From positions 1 to 64,000 of the forward strand of contig NZ_FNSK01000002.1 of the NCBI RefSeq assembly GCF_900105075.1: a DNA stretch of 64,000 bases, given 5' to 3'. Below the pieces are notes generated by a model that saw only the letters and a program-made list of their open reading frames with translations, ran no database searches and was not told where the DNA came from. Below, in pieces: positions 44,326-51,696 of this stretch. Numbering within the stretch: position 1 is the stretch's first letter; the number at the start of each line of letters is the position of its first letter. The DNA is from Rhodobacter sp. 24-YEA-8 (GTDB taxonomy: Bacteria > Pseudomonadota > Alphaproteobacteria > Rhodobacterales > Rhodobacteraceae). Position numbers and translations under genes: made by a program.

Positions 44326-45026
44326 CCGCGCGCCAGCTCATCCTCGTGGTCGATGACGAACCGCAGATCCAGCGCTTCCTTGTCCATGCGCTGACGGCGT
44401 CCGGCTATGATACCACCCTTGCCGCGACCGGTGCCGGTGCGCTGGAGGCGGTCGTGCAGCACAAGCCCGATCTGATGGTGCTTGATCTCGGGCTGCCGGA
44501 TATGAACGGCAAGACGGTGATCGAGCAGCTCCGGGCCAGCTCTGACCTGCCGGTGATCGTGCTTTCGGCCCATGATCAGGAGATGGAAAAGATCCTCGCG
44601 CTGGATCTTGGCGCCAATGATTTCGTGGCCAAACCCTTTGCCATTGGCGAGCTGCTGGCGCGGTTGCGGGCCACATTGCGGCCAAGGCGCGGCGCGGCGG
44701 GAGGGACAGGGGCGGCGGCAGCCTTGCTGCGCAGCGGCAACCTCGCGCTGTCGCGCGATCTGCGCGAGGTGACGGTGGCCGGCGCGGCGGTGAAACTGAC
44801 GCCGAAGGAATTCGACCTGTTGCTCGCGCTTCTGGAACAGCCGGACCGGATCGTGACCCATCGCCAGCTTCTGCTCAGGGTCTGGGGGCCGGCGCATGTC
44901 GAGGATATCGTTTATCTGCGGGTCTTTATCGGGCAGCTGCGGCAAAAGCTCGACCTGGCCGGCTTTGATGCCAGTGCGATCCGCACCGAGGCCGGGATCG
45001 GTTACCGCTGGATCCATCCTGACTGA
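44322..45026 (+). CDS. kdpE: KdpE-type response regulator
   Basis: 234 residues. Receiver Asp55 in LMVLDLGLPDMNG, Lys in FVAKPFAIGELLARLRA (typical of KdpE), DNA-binding domain with LTPKEFDLLLALLEQPDRIV and QLRQKLD. Start overlaps the kinase stop. Potassium or ionic stress is the likely input; the divergent kup promoter is the obvious target. Confidence 0.9.
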   Translation: MTARQLILVVDDEPQIQRFLVHALTASGYDTTLAATGAGALEAVVQHKPDLMVLDLGLPDMNGKTVIEQLRASSDLPVIVLSAHDQEMEKILALDLGANDFVAKPFAIGELLARLRATLRPRRGAAGGTGAAAALLRSGNLALSRDLREVTVAGAAVKLTPKEFDLLLALLEQPDRIVTHRQLLLRVWGPAHVEDIVYLRVFIGQLRQKLDLAGFDASAIRTEAGIGYRWIHPD

Positions 45027-45147
45027 GTGCCGCGCCTGTACCCGATTGCGCAGGCCAGATTGCGGTTTTGCCGATTCCTGTGCTGGACGCCCCGCCCCGG
45101 GCGGGCATAGACTGAGGCAACATCAAACGGGAGGAGGACCGGATCAG

Positions 45148-45444
45148 ATGTGTGAATTATTCGCCAGGCAGGATCCGGACCGTTATGTGCCGGTCACCCG
45201 CCGTATCCGCCTGAACGGGCAAAGCACTTCGGTGCGGCTTGAGGCTGCCTTCTGGACGATCCTGGACGAGATCGCCCGGGAACAGGGGGAATCGACCGGA
45301 GCGTTTCTCTCGACGCTGCATCGCGAGGTGCTGGAGTTCCACGGCGAGCCGGGGAATTTCGCCTCGCTTTTGCGCTGCACCTGTCTGGTGCGTATGGAAA
45401 CCCGCCGCGCCGCCCAGATGCCGGTCAGCCGCGCCGTGGCCTGA
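45148..45444 (+). CDS. Ribbon-helix-helix (RHH_4) domain protein
   Basis: 98 residues with TRRIRLNGQSTSVRLEAAFW followed by two helices (ILDEIAREQGESTGAFLSTL), the RHH_4 (PF13467) fold common in alphaproteobacteria; members are small putative DNA-binding proteins of unknown target. GAGGAGG lies 10 bases before the ATG. The 121-base gap before it shows only a GC-rich imperfect hairpin. Confidence 0.8.
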   Translation: MCELFARQDPDRYVPVTRRIRLNGQSTSVRLEAAFWTILDEIAREQGESTGAFLSTLHREVLEFHGEPGNFASLLRCTCLVRMETRRAAQMPVSRAVA

Positions 45445-45492
45445 ATGGGCCTGTATTAGAACGTCCGACCACGAAAACGCTTTGCGGACAAT

Positions 45493-45504
45493 ATGATACT
45501 ACCC
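45493..45504 (+). promoter_or_regulatory. Shared 12-base motif upstream of D-lactate dehydrogenase
   Basis: ATGATACTACCC, preceded by T so that TATGAT could act as a -10, 54 bases before the dld start. The same 12 bases occur in the same orientation relative to the gene at 50374-50363 before the glyoxalase-like gene. Confidence 0.45.
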
Positions 45505-45558
45505 GCTTCGCACCTGACGCGGCCATGATGGCGGCCGGGAACCGGGTGGGAGAGAGAG

Positions 45559-47268
45559 ATGCGCGACAGGGGTGAGCTGCTGGCCGGGCTGCGTCAGCTG
45601 ATCGGATCCGGTCATGTGCTGACCGGCGCGCGCGCCACGCGCCGTTTCACGCGCGGCATCCGCTATGGCGGCGGTCAGGTCGAGGCGGTGCTTTGCCCCG
45701 GATCGCTGGTCGAGATGTGGCGCGCCCTGAATGCAGTGATCGCGGCGGGTCGGGTGGTGATCTTCCAGGCGGCGAATACCGGCCTTACCGGCGGCTCGAC
45801 CCCCTGGGGGGACGATTATGACCGGCCCGTGGTGCTGATCAGCGTCATGCGGCTGCCGGGGATCCATCTGATCGACGCCGGCAAACAGGTGGTCTGTCTG
45901 CCCGGATCGACGCTGGACGGGCTGGAACGCGCGCTGAAACCTCTGGGCCGCGAGCCGCATTCCGTGATCGGGTCAAGCTGTATCGGCGCCTCGGTGCTCG
46001 GGGGGATCTGCAACAATTCGGGCGGCGCGCTGATCCGGCGCGGTCCGGCCTATACTGAAATGGCGCTTTATGCCGAGGTGCGGGCGGATGGCACGGTCGC
46101 GCTGGTCAACCATCTGGGCTTTGACCTCGGCGATGACCCCGAAACGATCCTTGCAAGGGTTGAAGCCGGCGACCTGCCTGCGCCCCTGCCGGGCGAGGCC
46201 TGGGGGTCTGACCGGGACTATGCCGCCCATGTCCGCGATGTCGATGCGGAAACTCCGGCACGGTTCAATGCCGATCAGCGACGGTTGCATGAGGCGTCGG
46301 GATCGGCGGGCAGGCTCGCGGTCTTTGCGGTGCGGCTTGACACATTCGAGGCCGAAACCGAGACAACCGTATTCTGCATCGGCACCAATGACCCGGGTGA
46401 GCTGACCGCGATCCGCCGCGATATGCTGGCCGGGTTCAACAGCCTGCCGGTGGCCGGCGAATATATCCATGGCACCGCCTGGGATATTGCCGAACGTTAC
46501 GGCAAGGATACGTTCCTTCTGATCCGCCGGCTTGGCACAGAGCGCATTTCCGGTGTCTTCGCGCTGAAATCAAAGATCGACGGCTGGACCGAACGGCTGG
46601 GCCTCGGCACCACGCTGTCGGACCGGATCGCGCAGGCCCTGTCGCGGCTTTTTCCGAAACATCTGCCGCCCCGGCTGCGCGATTTCCGCGCACGCTATGA
46701 ACATCACCTCTTTTTGCGGATGGGTGGCCAGGGCATCGCGGAAGCCCGCGATTACCTTGCGCGCCGCTTCCCTTCCACCAGTGGCGATATGTTCGAGGCC
46801 ACGGCCAGCGAGGGCGCGGCCGCCTTCCTGCACCGCTTTGCCGTGGCCGGGGCGGCCAACCGCTACCGCGCCGTGCATAAGCGCGAGGTCGAGGATATCG
46901 TCGCGCTCGACATCGCTTTGCGGCGCAATGACCGTGACTGGGTCGAAACCCTGCCGCCGGAGCTTGAGGCGCAGATCGCGCACAAGCTTTATTACGGGCA
47001 TTTCTTTTGCCATGTCTTCCATCAGGATTATGTGGCGAAGAAGGGCACCGACTGCCTTGGCCTGGAACATGCGATGTGGAAGATCCTGGACCAGCGCGGC
47101 GCCCAATACCCGGCGGAACATAATGTCGGACATCTCTACAAGGCGCCGCCGCAGCTGGCCGGATTTTACCAGAGCCTCGATCCGACCAACAGCCTGAACC
47201 CAGGGCTTGGCCAGACCCCCACCGCCCGCAACTGGCAAGGCAGTTGCGGCTGCGGCCAGACCCACTGA
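45559..47268 (+). CDS. dld: Quinone-dependent D-lactate dehydrogenase
   Basis: 569 residues (E. coli Dld 571), a peripheral membrane FAD enzyme oxidising D-lactate to pyruvate and reducing quinone. The FAD-binding region VIFQAANTGLTGGSTPWGDD and IGASVLGGICNNSGGALI are diagnostic; the C-terminal GTDCLGLEHAMWKILD and HNVGHLYKAPPQLAGFYQ match the Dld-specific membrane-binding family. Followed after 37 bases by a cytochrome c gene, which could provide an electron exit. Together with the nearby glyoxalase-like protein it would clear methylglyoxal-derived lactate. Confidence 0.95.
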   Translation: MRDRGELLAGLRQLIGSGHVLTGARATRRFTRGIRYGGGQVEAVLCPGSLVEMWRALNAVIAAGRVVIFQAANTGLTGGSTPWGDDYDRPVVLISVMRLPGIHLIDAGKQVVCLPGSTLDGLERALKPLGREPHSVIGSSCIGASVLGGICNNSGGALIRRGPAYTEMALYAEVRADGTVALVNHLGFDLGDDPETILARVEAGDLPAPLPGEAWGSDRDYAAHVRDVDAETPARFNADQRRLHEASGSAGRLAVFAVRLDTFEAETETTVFCIGTNDPGELTAIRRDMLAGFNSLPVAGEYIHGTAWDIAERYGKDTFLLIRRLGTERISGVFALKSKIDGWTERLGLGTTLSDRIAQALSRLFPKHLPPRLRDFRARYEHHLFLRMGGQGIAEARDYLARRFPSTSGDMFEATASEGAAAFLHRFAVAGAANRYRAVHKREVEDIVALDIALRRNDRDWVETLPPELEAQIAHKLYYGHFFCHVFHQDYVAKKGTDCLGLEHAMWKILDQRGAQYPAEHNVGHLYKAPPQLAGFYQSLDPTNSLNPGLGQTPTARNWQGSCGCGQTH

Positions 47269-47305
47269 TCCCCGACTACCCAAGCTTTTGCCAGGAGTGC
47301 TGTCC

Positions 47306-47683
47306 GTGAAAACCCCCGTTTTGTCACTGTTGATGTCTTTGTCCCTCGCGCAGGCCGCCTTTGCCGGTGATGCGGAACAGGGCGAGAAAGTCGCGAAGAA
47401 ATGCTTCGCCTGCCATGCCTTCGTTGCGGATGCGCCGCCGAAAGCCGGGCCGAACCTGGTCGGGATCATCGGGCGCAGGACGGCCTCGGTCGAAGGCTAT
47501 GCCTATTCCAACGCGATGAAGGCCTGGGGTGAAGAGGGCCATATCTGGACAGCGGAAGAAATCGATGCCTTTATCGAGGCCCCGAAAACCGTGCTGCCGG
47601 GCAATAAGATGACCTTTGCCGGGCTGAAAAAGCCCGAGGAACGCGCGGATCTGCTGGCTTATCTCGCAACGCTGGGCGAGTAA
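47306..47683 (+). CDS. Class I cytochrome c
   Basis: 125 residues from GTG at 47306, eight bases after AGGAG; an earlier in-frame start would lie within the dld gene. Signal peptide through LSLAQAAFA, then haem-attachment CFACH at 33-37 and the axial-Met region NKMTFAGLKKPEER. Resembles short soluble c2/c550 cytochromes with the PNLVGIIGRRTAS segment. Periplasmic electron carrier, probably for Dld or the GMC dehydrogenase encoded convergently. Confidence 0.92.
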   Translation: MKTPVLSLLMSLSLAQAAFAGDAEQGEKVAKKCFACHAFVADAPPKAGPNLVGIIGRRTASVEGYAYSNAMKAWGEEGHIWTAEEIDAFIEAPKTVLPGNKMTFAGLKKPEERADLLAYLATLGE

Positions 47684-47686
47684 GGA

Positions 47687-47714
47687 AAAGGGCGGAACCT
47701 CGGTTCCGCCCTTT
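47687..47714. terminator. Bidirectional terminator
   Basis: AAAGGGCGGAACC (47687-47699) and GGTTCCGCCCTTT (47702-47714), 13-bp perfect arms with flanking A and T runs on the two strands, between the convergent cytochrome c and GMC genes. Confidence 0.9.
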
Positions 47715-47719
47715 CTCTT

Positions 47720-49291
47720 TCAGAGGTTCTGTTTCGACAGCTCGCCGGCGATGAACTCGGCCTGACGGATCGCAAGGGCGACGATGGTCAAAGTCGGGTT
47801 CTCGGCTGCTCCGGTCGTGAACTGGCTGCCATCCGAGACAAAAAGGTTCGGGATGTCATGGCTTTGGCCGTGTTTGTTCACCACGCCGTCCCGCGGTTTT
47901 TCCGACATCCGGTTGGTGCCGAGGTTATGCGTCGACGGATAGGGCGGCGTCGGCAAGGTTCGCGTGGCACCGGCGGCGCGATAGATCGCCTCGCCCCGGG
48001 CATAGGCATGGTTGCGCATCGCGATGTCATTGGGGTGATCATCGAAATGCACATTCGGGGCGGGCATCCCGAACTGATCGACCGCTGTTGCGGACAGCGT
48101 GATGCGGTTCGTTTCCTGCGGCATATCCTCGCCCACGATCCACATGCCCGCCATGTTCTCATAGCCATCCATCGCCGAGGTGAAGCTGCGCCCCCAGCCG
48201 CCCGGATCAAGGAAGGCGGCCATGAAGGGGATGCCAAGCGCCAGGGTCTCCAGCTCATAGCCACCGACGAAACCGCGTGACGGGTCAAGCCGTGCCTCGT
48301 CCTGGACGATCCCGGCCATTGTGGTGCCGCGCCACATCTTCACCGGCTTCTCGAACACGCCATAAACCGAGCCGGTGACATGGCGCAGATAGTTGCGTCC
48401 GACCTGGCCCGAGGAATTCGCCAGCCCGTCCGGGAACATGCTGGATGCCGAATTCAGCAGGATCCGGGGACTCTCGATCGAGTTCCCCGCGACGCAGACC
48501 ACGCGCGCCTTCTGGAAATGCTGGTTCCCGTCTTTGTCGGCGTAAAGCACGCCGGTGACGCGGCCCTTGTCGTCATGCTCGATCTTCAGCGCGTGACAGC
48601 GGTCGCGGACTTCCAGGTTACCGGTCGCCTCGCCCTTCGGGATATCGGTATAGGCCGAGGACCATTTCGCGCCCCATTTGCAGCCCTGGAAACAGAACCC
48701 GGTCTGCTGGCAGGCGAGACGGTCATCGTAATCGACCGAATTGATCGCCATGCGACCGGTATGGACCTCTTTATAGCCAAGCGCCTTAGCGCCCTTTTCC
48801 AGCACCTTGTAATTGTTGTTGCCGGGCAGGCCGGGGCGGTCGCCGGTACGGGTCACGCCAAGTTTGGTCTCGGCCTTCTCATACCAGGGCGCCATTTCCG
48901 CGCCGTCAATCGGCCAGTCGAGCAGGTTCGCCCCGGTGACATGGCCATAATTGGTGCGCGCTTTCCATTCATGGTCCTGAAAGCGCAAGCTGGCCCCTGC
49001 CCAGTGGATCGAGGTGCCGCCCACGGCCTTGACGATCCAGGCGGGAAGGCCGGAAAAGTCTTTTGCCACCCGCCAGTCGCCCGATGTGGTGCGCGTGTCG
49101 GTCCAGGCCAGCTGTGCAAAGCTGTCCCATTCGTCGTTGATATAGTCTTCGGGCATATAGCGCCCGCCGGCCTCCAGCGAGACGACTTTGACGCCTTTTT
49201 GCGCCAGTTCATTCGCCAGTACACCGCCGCCCGAGCCTGTGCCGATGATCAGAACGACGGAATCGTCGTCCAGTTCAAATTTCGCAACCAT
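47720..49291 (-). CDS. GMC-family dehydrogenase, gluconate 2-dehydrogenase large-subunit type
   Basis: 523-residue FAD enzyme. Dinucleotide motif VLIIGTGSGGGVLANEL (residues 14-30) and VKVVSLEAGG; FSGLPAWIVKAVGGTSIHWAG flavin loop; cysteine-rich CQQTGFCFQGCKWG; and the C-terminal STHNLGTNRM with NPTLTIVALAIRQAEF. ATG at 49291; longer frame to 49378 overlaps the small-subunit gene. Paired with a Tat-exported small subunit, so it is probably carried to the periplasm and oxidises a sugar, sugar acid or polyol, passing electrons to a cytochrome c. Confidence 0.9.
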   Translation of the reverse strand: MVAKFELDDDSVVLIIGTGSGGGVLANELAQKGVKVVSLEAGGRYMPEDYINDEWDSFAQLAWTDTRTTSGDWRVAKDFSGLPAWIVKAVGGTSIHWAGASLRFQDHEWKARTNYGHVTGANLLDWPIDGAEMAPWYEKAETKLGVTRTGDRPGLPGNNNYKVLEKGAKALGYKEVHTGRMAINSVDYDDRLACQQTGFCFQGCKWGAKWSSAYTDIPKGEATGNLEVRDRCHALKIEHDDKGRVTGVLYADKDGNQHFQKARVVCVAGNSIESPRILLNSASSMFPDGLANSSGQVGRNYLRHVTGSVYGVFEKPVKMWRGTTMAGIVQDEARLDPSRGFVGGYELETLALGIPFMAAFLDPGGWGRSFTSAMDGYENMAGMWIVGEDMPQETNRITLSATAVDQFGMPAPNVHFDDHPNDIAMRNHAYARGEAIYRAAGATRTLPTPPYPSTHNLGTNRMSEKPRDGVVNKHGQSHDIPNLFVSDGSQFTTGAAENPTLTIVALAIRQAEFIAGELSKQNL

Positions 49292-49304
49292 TGATCCGCC
49301 CCCC

Positions 49305-49844
49305 TCAGAGCCAGCTGATATCGTCAAAACCGCGATGCAGATAACCGCCCTGGCTGAAGGACTCGCCTTCATAGCCAAAGATCGGCCAGACGGCCTTCTG
49401 GTTATAAAGACCGGTCACAAGGCCACCGCGGATCTCCTGGAAGAAGGCGGAGTTTTCCATGCCGCGCAGCAGCGCCACCCGGTCATCCTCCCACCCGATG
49501 GAGAGATAGTCGCTGTGCCCTGCGCCCTGCGCCGCCGCATTCAGCGCGGCGATCCCGGCTTCAATTCCGGGGGCGGCCTCGGCCGTGTCATAGCCTTTGA
49601 CGGCAATGACATAGAATTCATCGGCGATGCGGTCATGGGGGTAGATGTCGCGCGCCATGCGCACCAGCGTGGCCATGGTCTCAGGCTTCAGCGTGGTCGC
49701 CTCATAGGCCCAGGCGGCATCGGGGGCGGCGATAAAGCCCGCGCCGATGATCATTCCCGCGCTTGCGGCAAAGCTGCGCGAGATCAGCTGGCGACGGGTG
49801 AGGGCGTTCGCCCTCAGTCCGCGATTTGCGGTCAGGGTCGTCAT
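49305..49844 (-). CDS. Gluconate 2-dehydrogenase subunit 3 family protein (Tat signal)
   Basis: 179 residues. Twin-arginine signal LTRRQLISRSFAASAGM and cleavage region PDAAWAYEA, then the subunit-3 core (TLVRMARDIYPHDRIADEFY). The Tat signal probably carries the flavoprotein subunit out as a complex. AAGGAGGAGAC precedes the ATG; the large-subunit gene follows after 13 bases. Confidence 0.9.
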   Translation of the reverse strand: MTTLTANRGLRANALTRRQLISRSFAASAGMIIGAGFIAAPDAAWAYEATTLKPETMATLVRMARDIYPHDRIADEFYVIAVKGYDTAEAAPGIEAGIAALNAAAQGAGHSDYLSIGWEDDRVALLRGMENSAFFQEIRGGLVTGLYNQKAVWPIFGYEGESFSQGGYLHRGFDDISWL

Positions 49845-49920
49845 AGTCTCCTCCTTGCTTTCTCAGTCGGCTGGGAGTTCCCGGCGCGGCTCCTCTTCCG
49901 CGCAGGGATGCCGTTTCAGA

Positions 49921-50316
49921 TTATTGGTAGCGCCCCGCGCGCTGCAGCACTTCGATCTGGTAACCGTCGGGATCGGCGATAAAGAAAAACCGGGCGATGA
50001 CTTCGCCGCCGGGGGCGAAATCGACCAGTTTGCGCGGGGCAAGGCCGGCAGCTTCCAGGCGCGCATGTTCTGCATTCACATCAGCGACCGAGACCGCGAG
50101 ATGGCCGTAGCCATCGCCGAGGTTATAGGGTTCAACACGGCCCTTGTTGACGGTCAGCTCCAGCTCGAACCCGGTTTCGGCATTGGCGAGATAGATCAGG
50201 GTGAAGGTCTCGAAATCGAGGCGTTCCACCACTTTCAGGCCGAAAGCCTGGTCATAGAATGCGAGCGAACGGGCTTCGTCCAGCACGCGGATCATGGTGT
50301 GAATCATCCGGGCCAT
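49921..50316 (-). CDS. Glyoxalase I-like VOC protein
   Basis: 131 residues, two VOC repeats. The four metal-ligand positions of glyoxalase I are present: His6 (IHTMIRV), Glu in FELELTVN, His in GYGHLAVSV and Glu in YQIEVLQ. Likely lactoylglutathione lyase or a close relative that detoxifies 2-oxoaldehydes. AAGGAGA precedes the ATG. It is followed by the dehydrogenase subunit genes after 76 bases and preceded by the shared 12-base motif. Confidence 0.88.
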   Translation of the reverse strand: MARMIHTMIRVLDEARSLAFYDQAFGLKVVERLDFETFTLIYLANAETGFELELTVNKGRVEPYNLGDGYGHLAVSVADVNAEHARLEAAGLAPRKLVDFAPGGEVIARFFFIADPDGYQIEVLQRAGRYQ

Positions 50317-50362
50317 AGTGTCTCCTTGCTTTGGTACAGCAAAGGACAGAACCGGATCATGG

Positions 50363-50374
50363 GGGTAGTATCAT
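50363..50374 (-). promoter_or_regulatory. Shared 12-base motif upstream of the glyoxalase-like gene
   Basis: Minus strand reads ATGATACTACCC, 46 bases before the start at 50316, identical to 45493-45504. Here it lies in a larger dyad, GTAG-N7-CTAC. Confidence 0.45.
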
Positions 50375-50418
50375 GCTACTGACGGGAAAATTGTTCTCCT
50401 GATGCGCTGAAATGACAT

Positions 50419-50441
50419 GGCCCGCGCCAACGGCGCGGGCC
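50419..50441 (-). terminator. Stem-loop terminator after the YncE-like gene
   Basis: GGCCCGCGCC (50419-50428) and GGCGCGGGCC (50432-50441), 10-bp perfect stem with a 3-base loop, downstream of the minus-strand stop at 50478. T run weak. Confidence 0.7.
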
Positions 50442-50477
50442 AGAGAAAAGGGGGGCTGCGGGGGCCTCCGGTCGGGG

Positions 50478-51635
50478 TCAGGGGGCCTGCGCAGCCATCA
50501 GATCACCAAGGATTGTCAGATCCAGCCGGATCACCGATCCGATTGTGCCCTTTGCATGATCCGGATGCTGGTCATTTGACGGTTCCGAAACCGAGGCGAA
50601 CAGGACCTGGCCGCTTTGGTCCAGCGAAAGGTTGCTCGGGAAGGTTTTGACCGCGAGATCACGGGTGACGCTGTAGTCTTTGGTATTGACCACGGTGATG
50701 CCGCCGGTGCCGTCGCGCAGCTGGCTGTTGATGCCATACCAGGTGACATAGGCCTCATCGCGCACCGCGTTCCAGATCACATCCAGCGCGCCGGCTCCAA
50801 TCGGCACCTGCGCCAGAATACTGCCATCAGCGGTGTTGAAGACGTAGAGCCTGCCCTCATGGCTGTCGACCGCAAAGAGCCGCCCGCCCGCCGCATCCAG
50901 CGACAGGTTCACCATGAAATGCGCCGATTTATCGCCCTGGCCGGGCGCAGTGTCACCGGTCGAGAAGGCGGTGATTTTTTCGCCGGTTACCGCATCCAGA
51001 ACGAGGATTTCCTCGGCCCCGCCACCCCCGACATAGAGACGGTCACGCCCGTCAAACGCCAGGCCCGCCGCCCAGATCACCGCATTATCGGTGCGCGAGG
51101 TAACCTCGCCGGTTGCGCCATCGATGATCCAGACGATGCCCTCATCGGTCGGGCCGGTGACAAAAACGCGGCCCGTCGCCTGATCGACCTCGATCATGCG
51201 GGTATGTTCCATCTTGCCATTGGCACCGGTTTTCCCGAGCTGGATCGTGCGCAGGAACAGGCCGCTGCGCGCATCAATCACCGACAGGGATCCGTCCTTG
51301 GTATTGCCGGCGTAAAGCAGGCCCCGCGCGTGATCGACCGCCAGCGCGAAGGGGCGGCGTTTGAGCTGAATGCGCCGGATCGGGGCGAGGGTGTCTGCGT
51401 CGAGCATATAGACATCGCCCGCCGCGCCATCGGTGAAATCCGGCACCGAGGCGGCAAACACCGCGCCGAGCTCGGGAACCGAGAGCACCTCATAGCCGCC
51501 GGGAATGGTGCTGGTGCGGGTGGCTGCGGGCGCGAATTCGGCCGGCTGCATCTGGGGCAGGCCATTGGCCAGCAGGGGCGATGTGGTGAAGAGCAGGGCT
51601 GCAAGGCTCAGGGCCCTGCGCGAGAAGACAGTCAT
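50478..51635 (-). CDS. YncE-like secreted beta-propeller protein
   Basis: 385 residues from ATG at 51635 with signal peptide (FSRRALSLAALLFTTSPLLA). The body is a series of about seven strand repeats with YVTN-type turns (RGLLYAGNTKDGSLSVIDAR, GRVFVTGPTDEGIVWIID, RLYVGGGGAEEILVLD, GRLFAVDSHEGRLYVF). Resembles E. coli YncE (353 residues), a periplasmic propeller encoded beside the TonB receptor YncD. Here it follows a TonB receptor by 61 bases, the same pairing. Precise function unknown. Confidence 0.82.
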   Translation of the reverse strand: MTVFSRRALSLAALLFTTSPLLANGLPQMQPAEFAPAATRTSTIPGGYEVLSVPELGAVFAASVPDFTDGAAGDVYMLDADTLAPIRRIQLKRRPFALAVDHARGLLYAGNTKDGSLSVIDARSGLFLRTIQLGKTGANGKMEHTRMIEVDQATGRVFVTGPTDEGIVWIIDGATGEVTSRTDNAVIWAAGLAFDGRDRLYVGGGGAEEILVLDAVTGEKITAFSTGDTAPGQGDKSAHFMVNLSLDAAGGRLFAVDSHEGRLYVFNTADGSILAQVPIGAGALDVIWNAVRDEAYVTWYGINSQLRDGTGGITVVNTKDYSVTRDLAVKTFPSNLSLDQSGQVLFASVSEPSNDQHPDHAKGTIGSVIRLDLTILGDLMAAQAP

Positions 51636-51696
51636 GGGATTTCCGCCTTTGCGGTTGGTCTGAAGGCCCCGGCGGCGGTTCCGCCGGGGCATGGGA

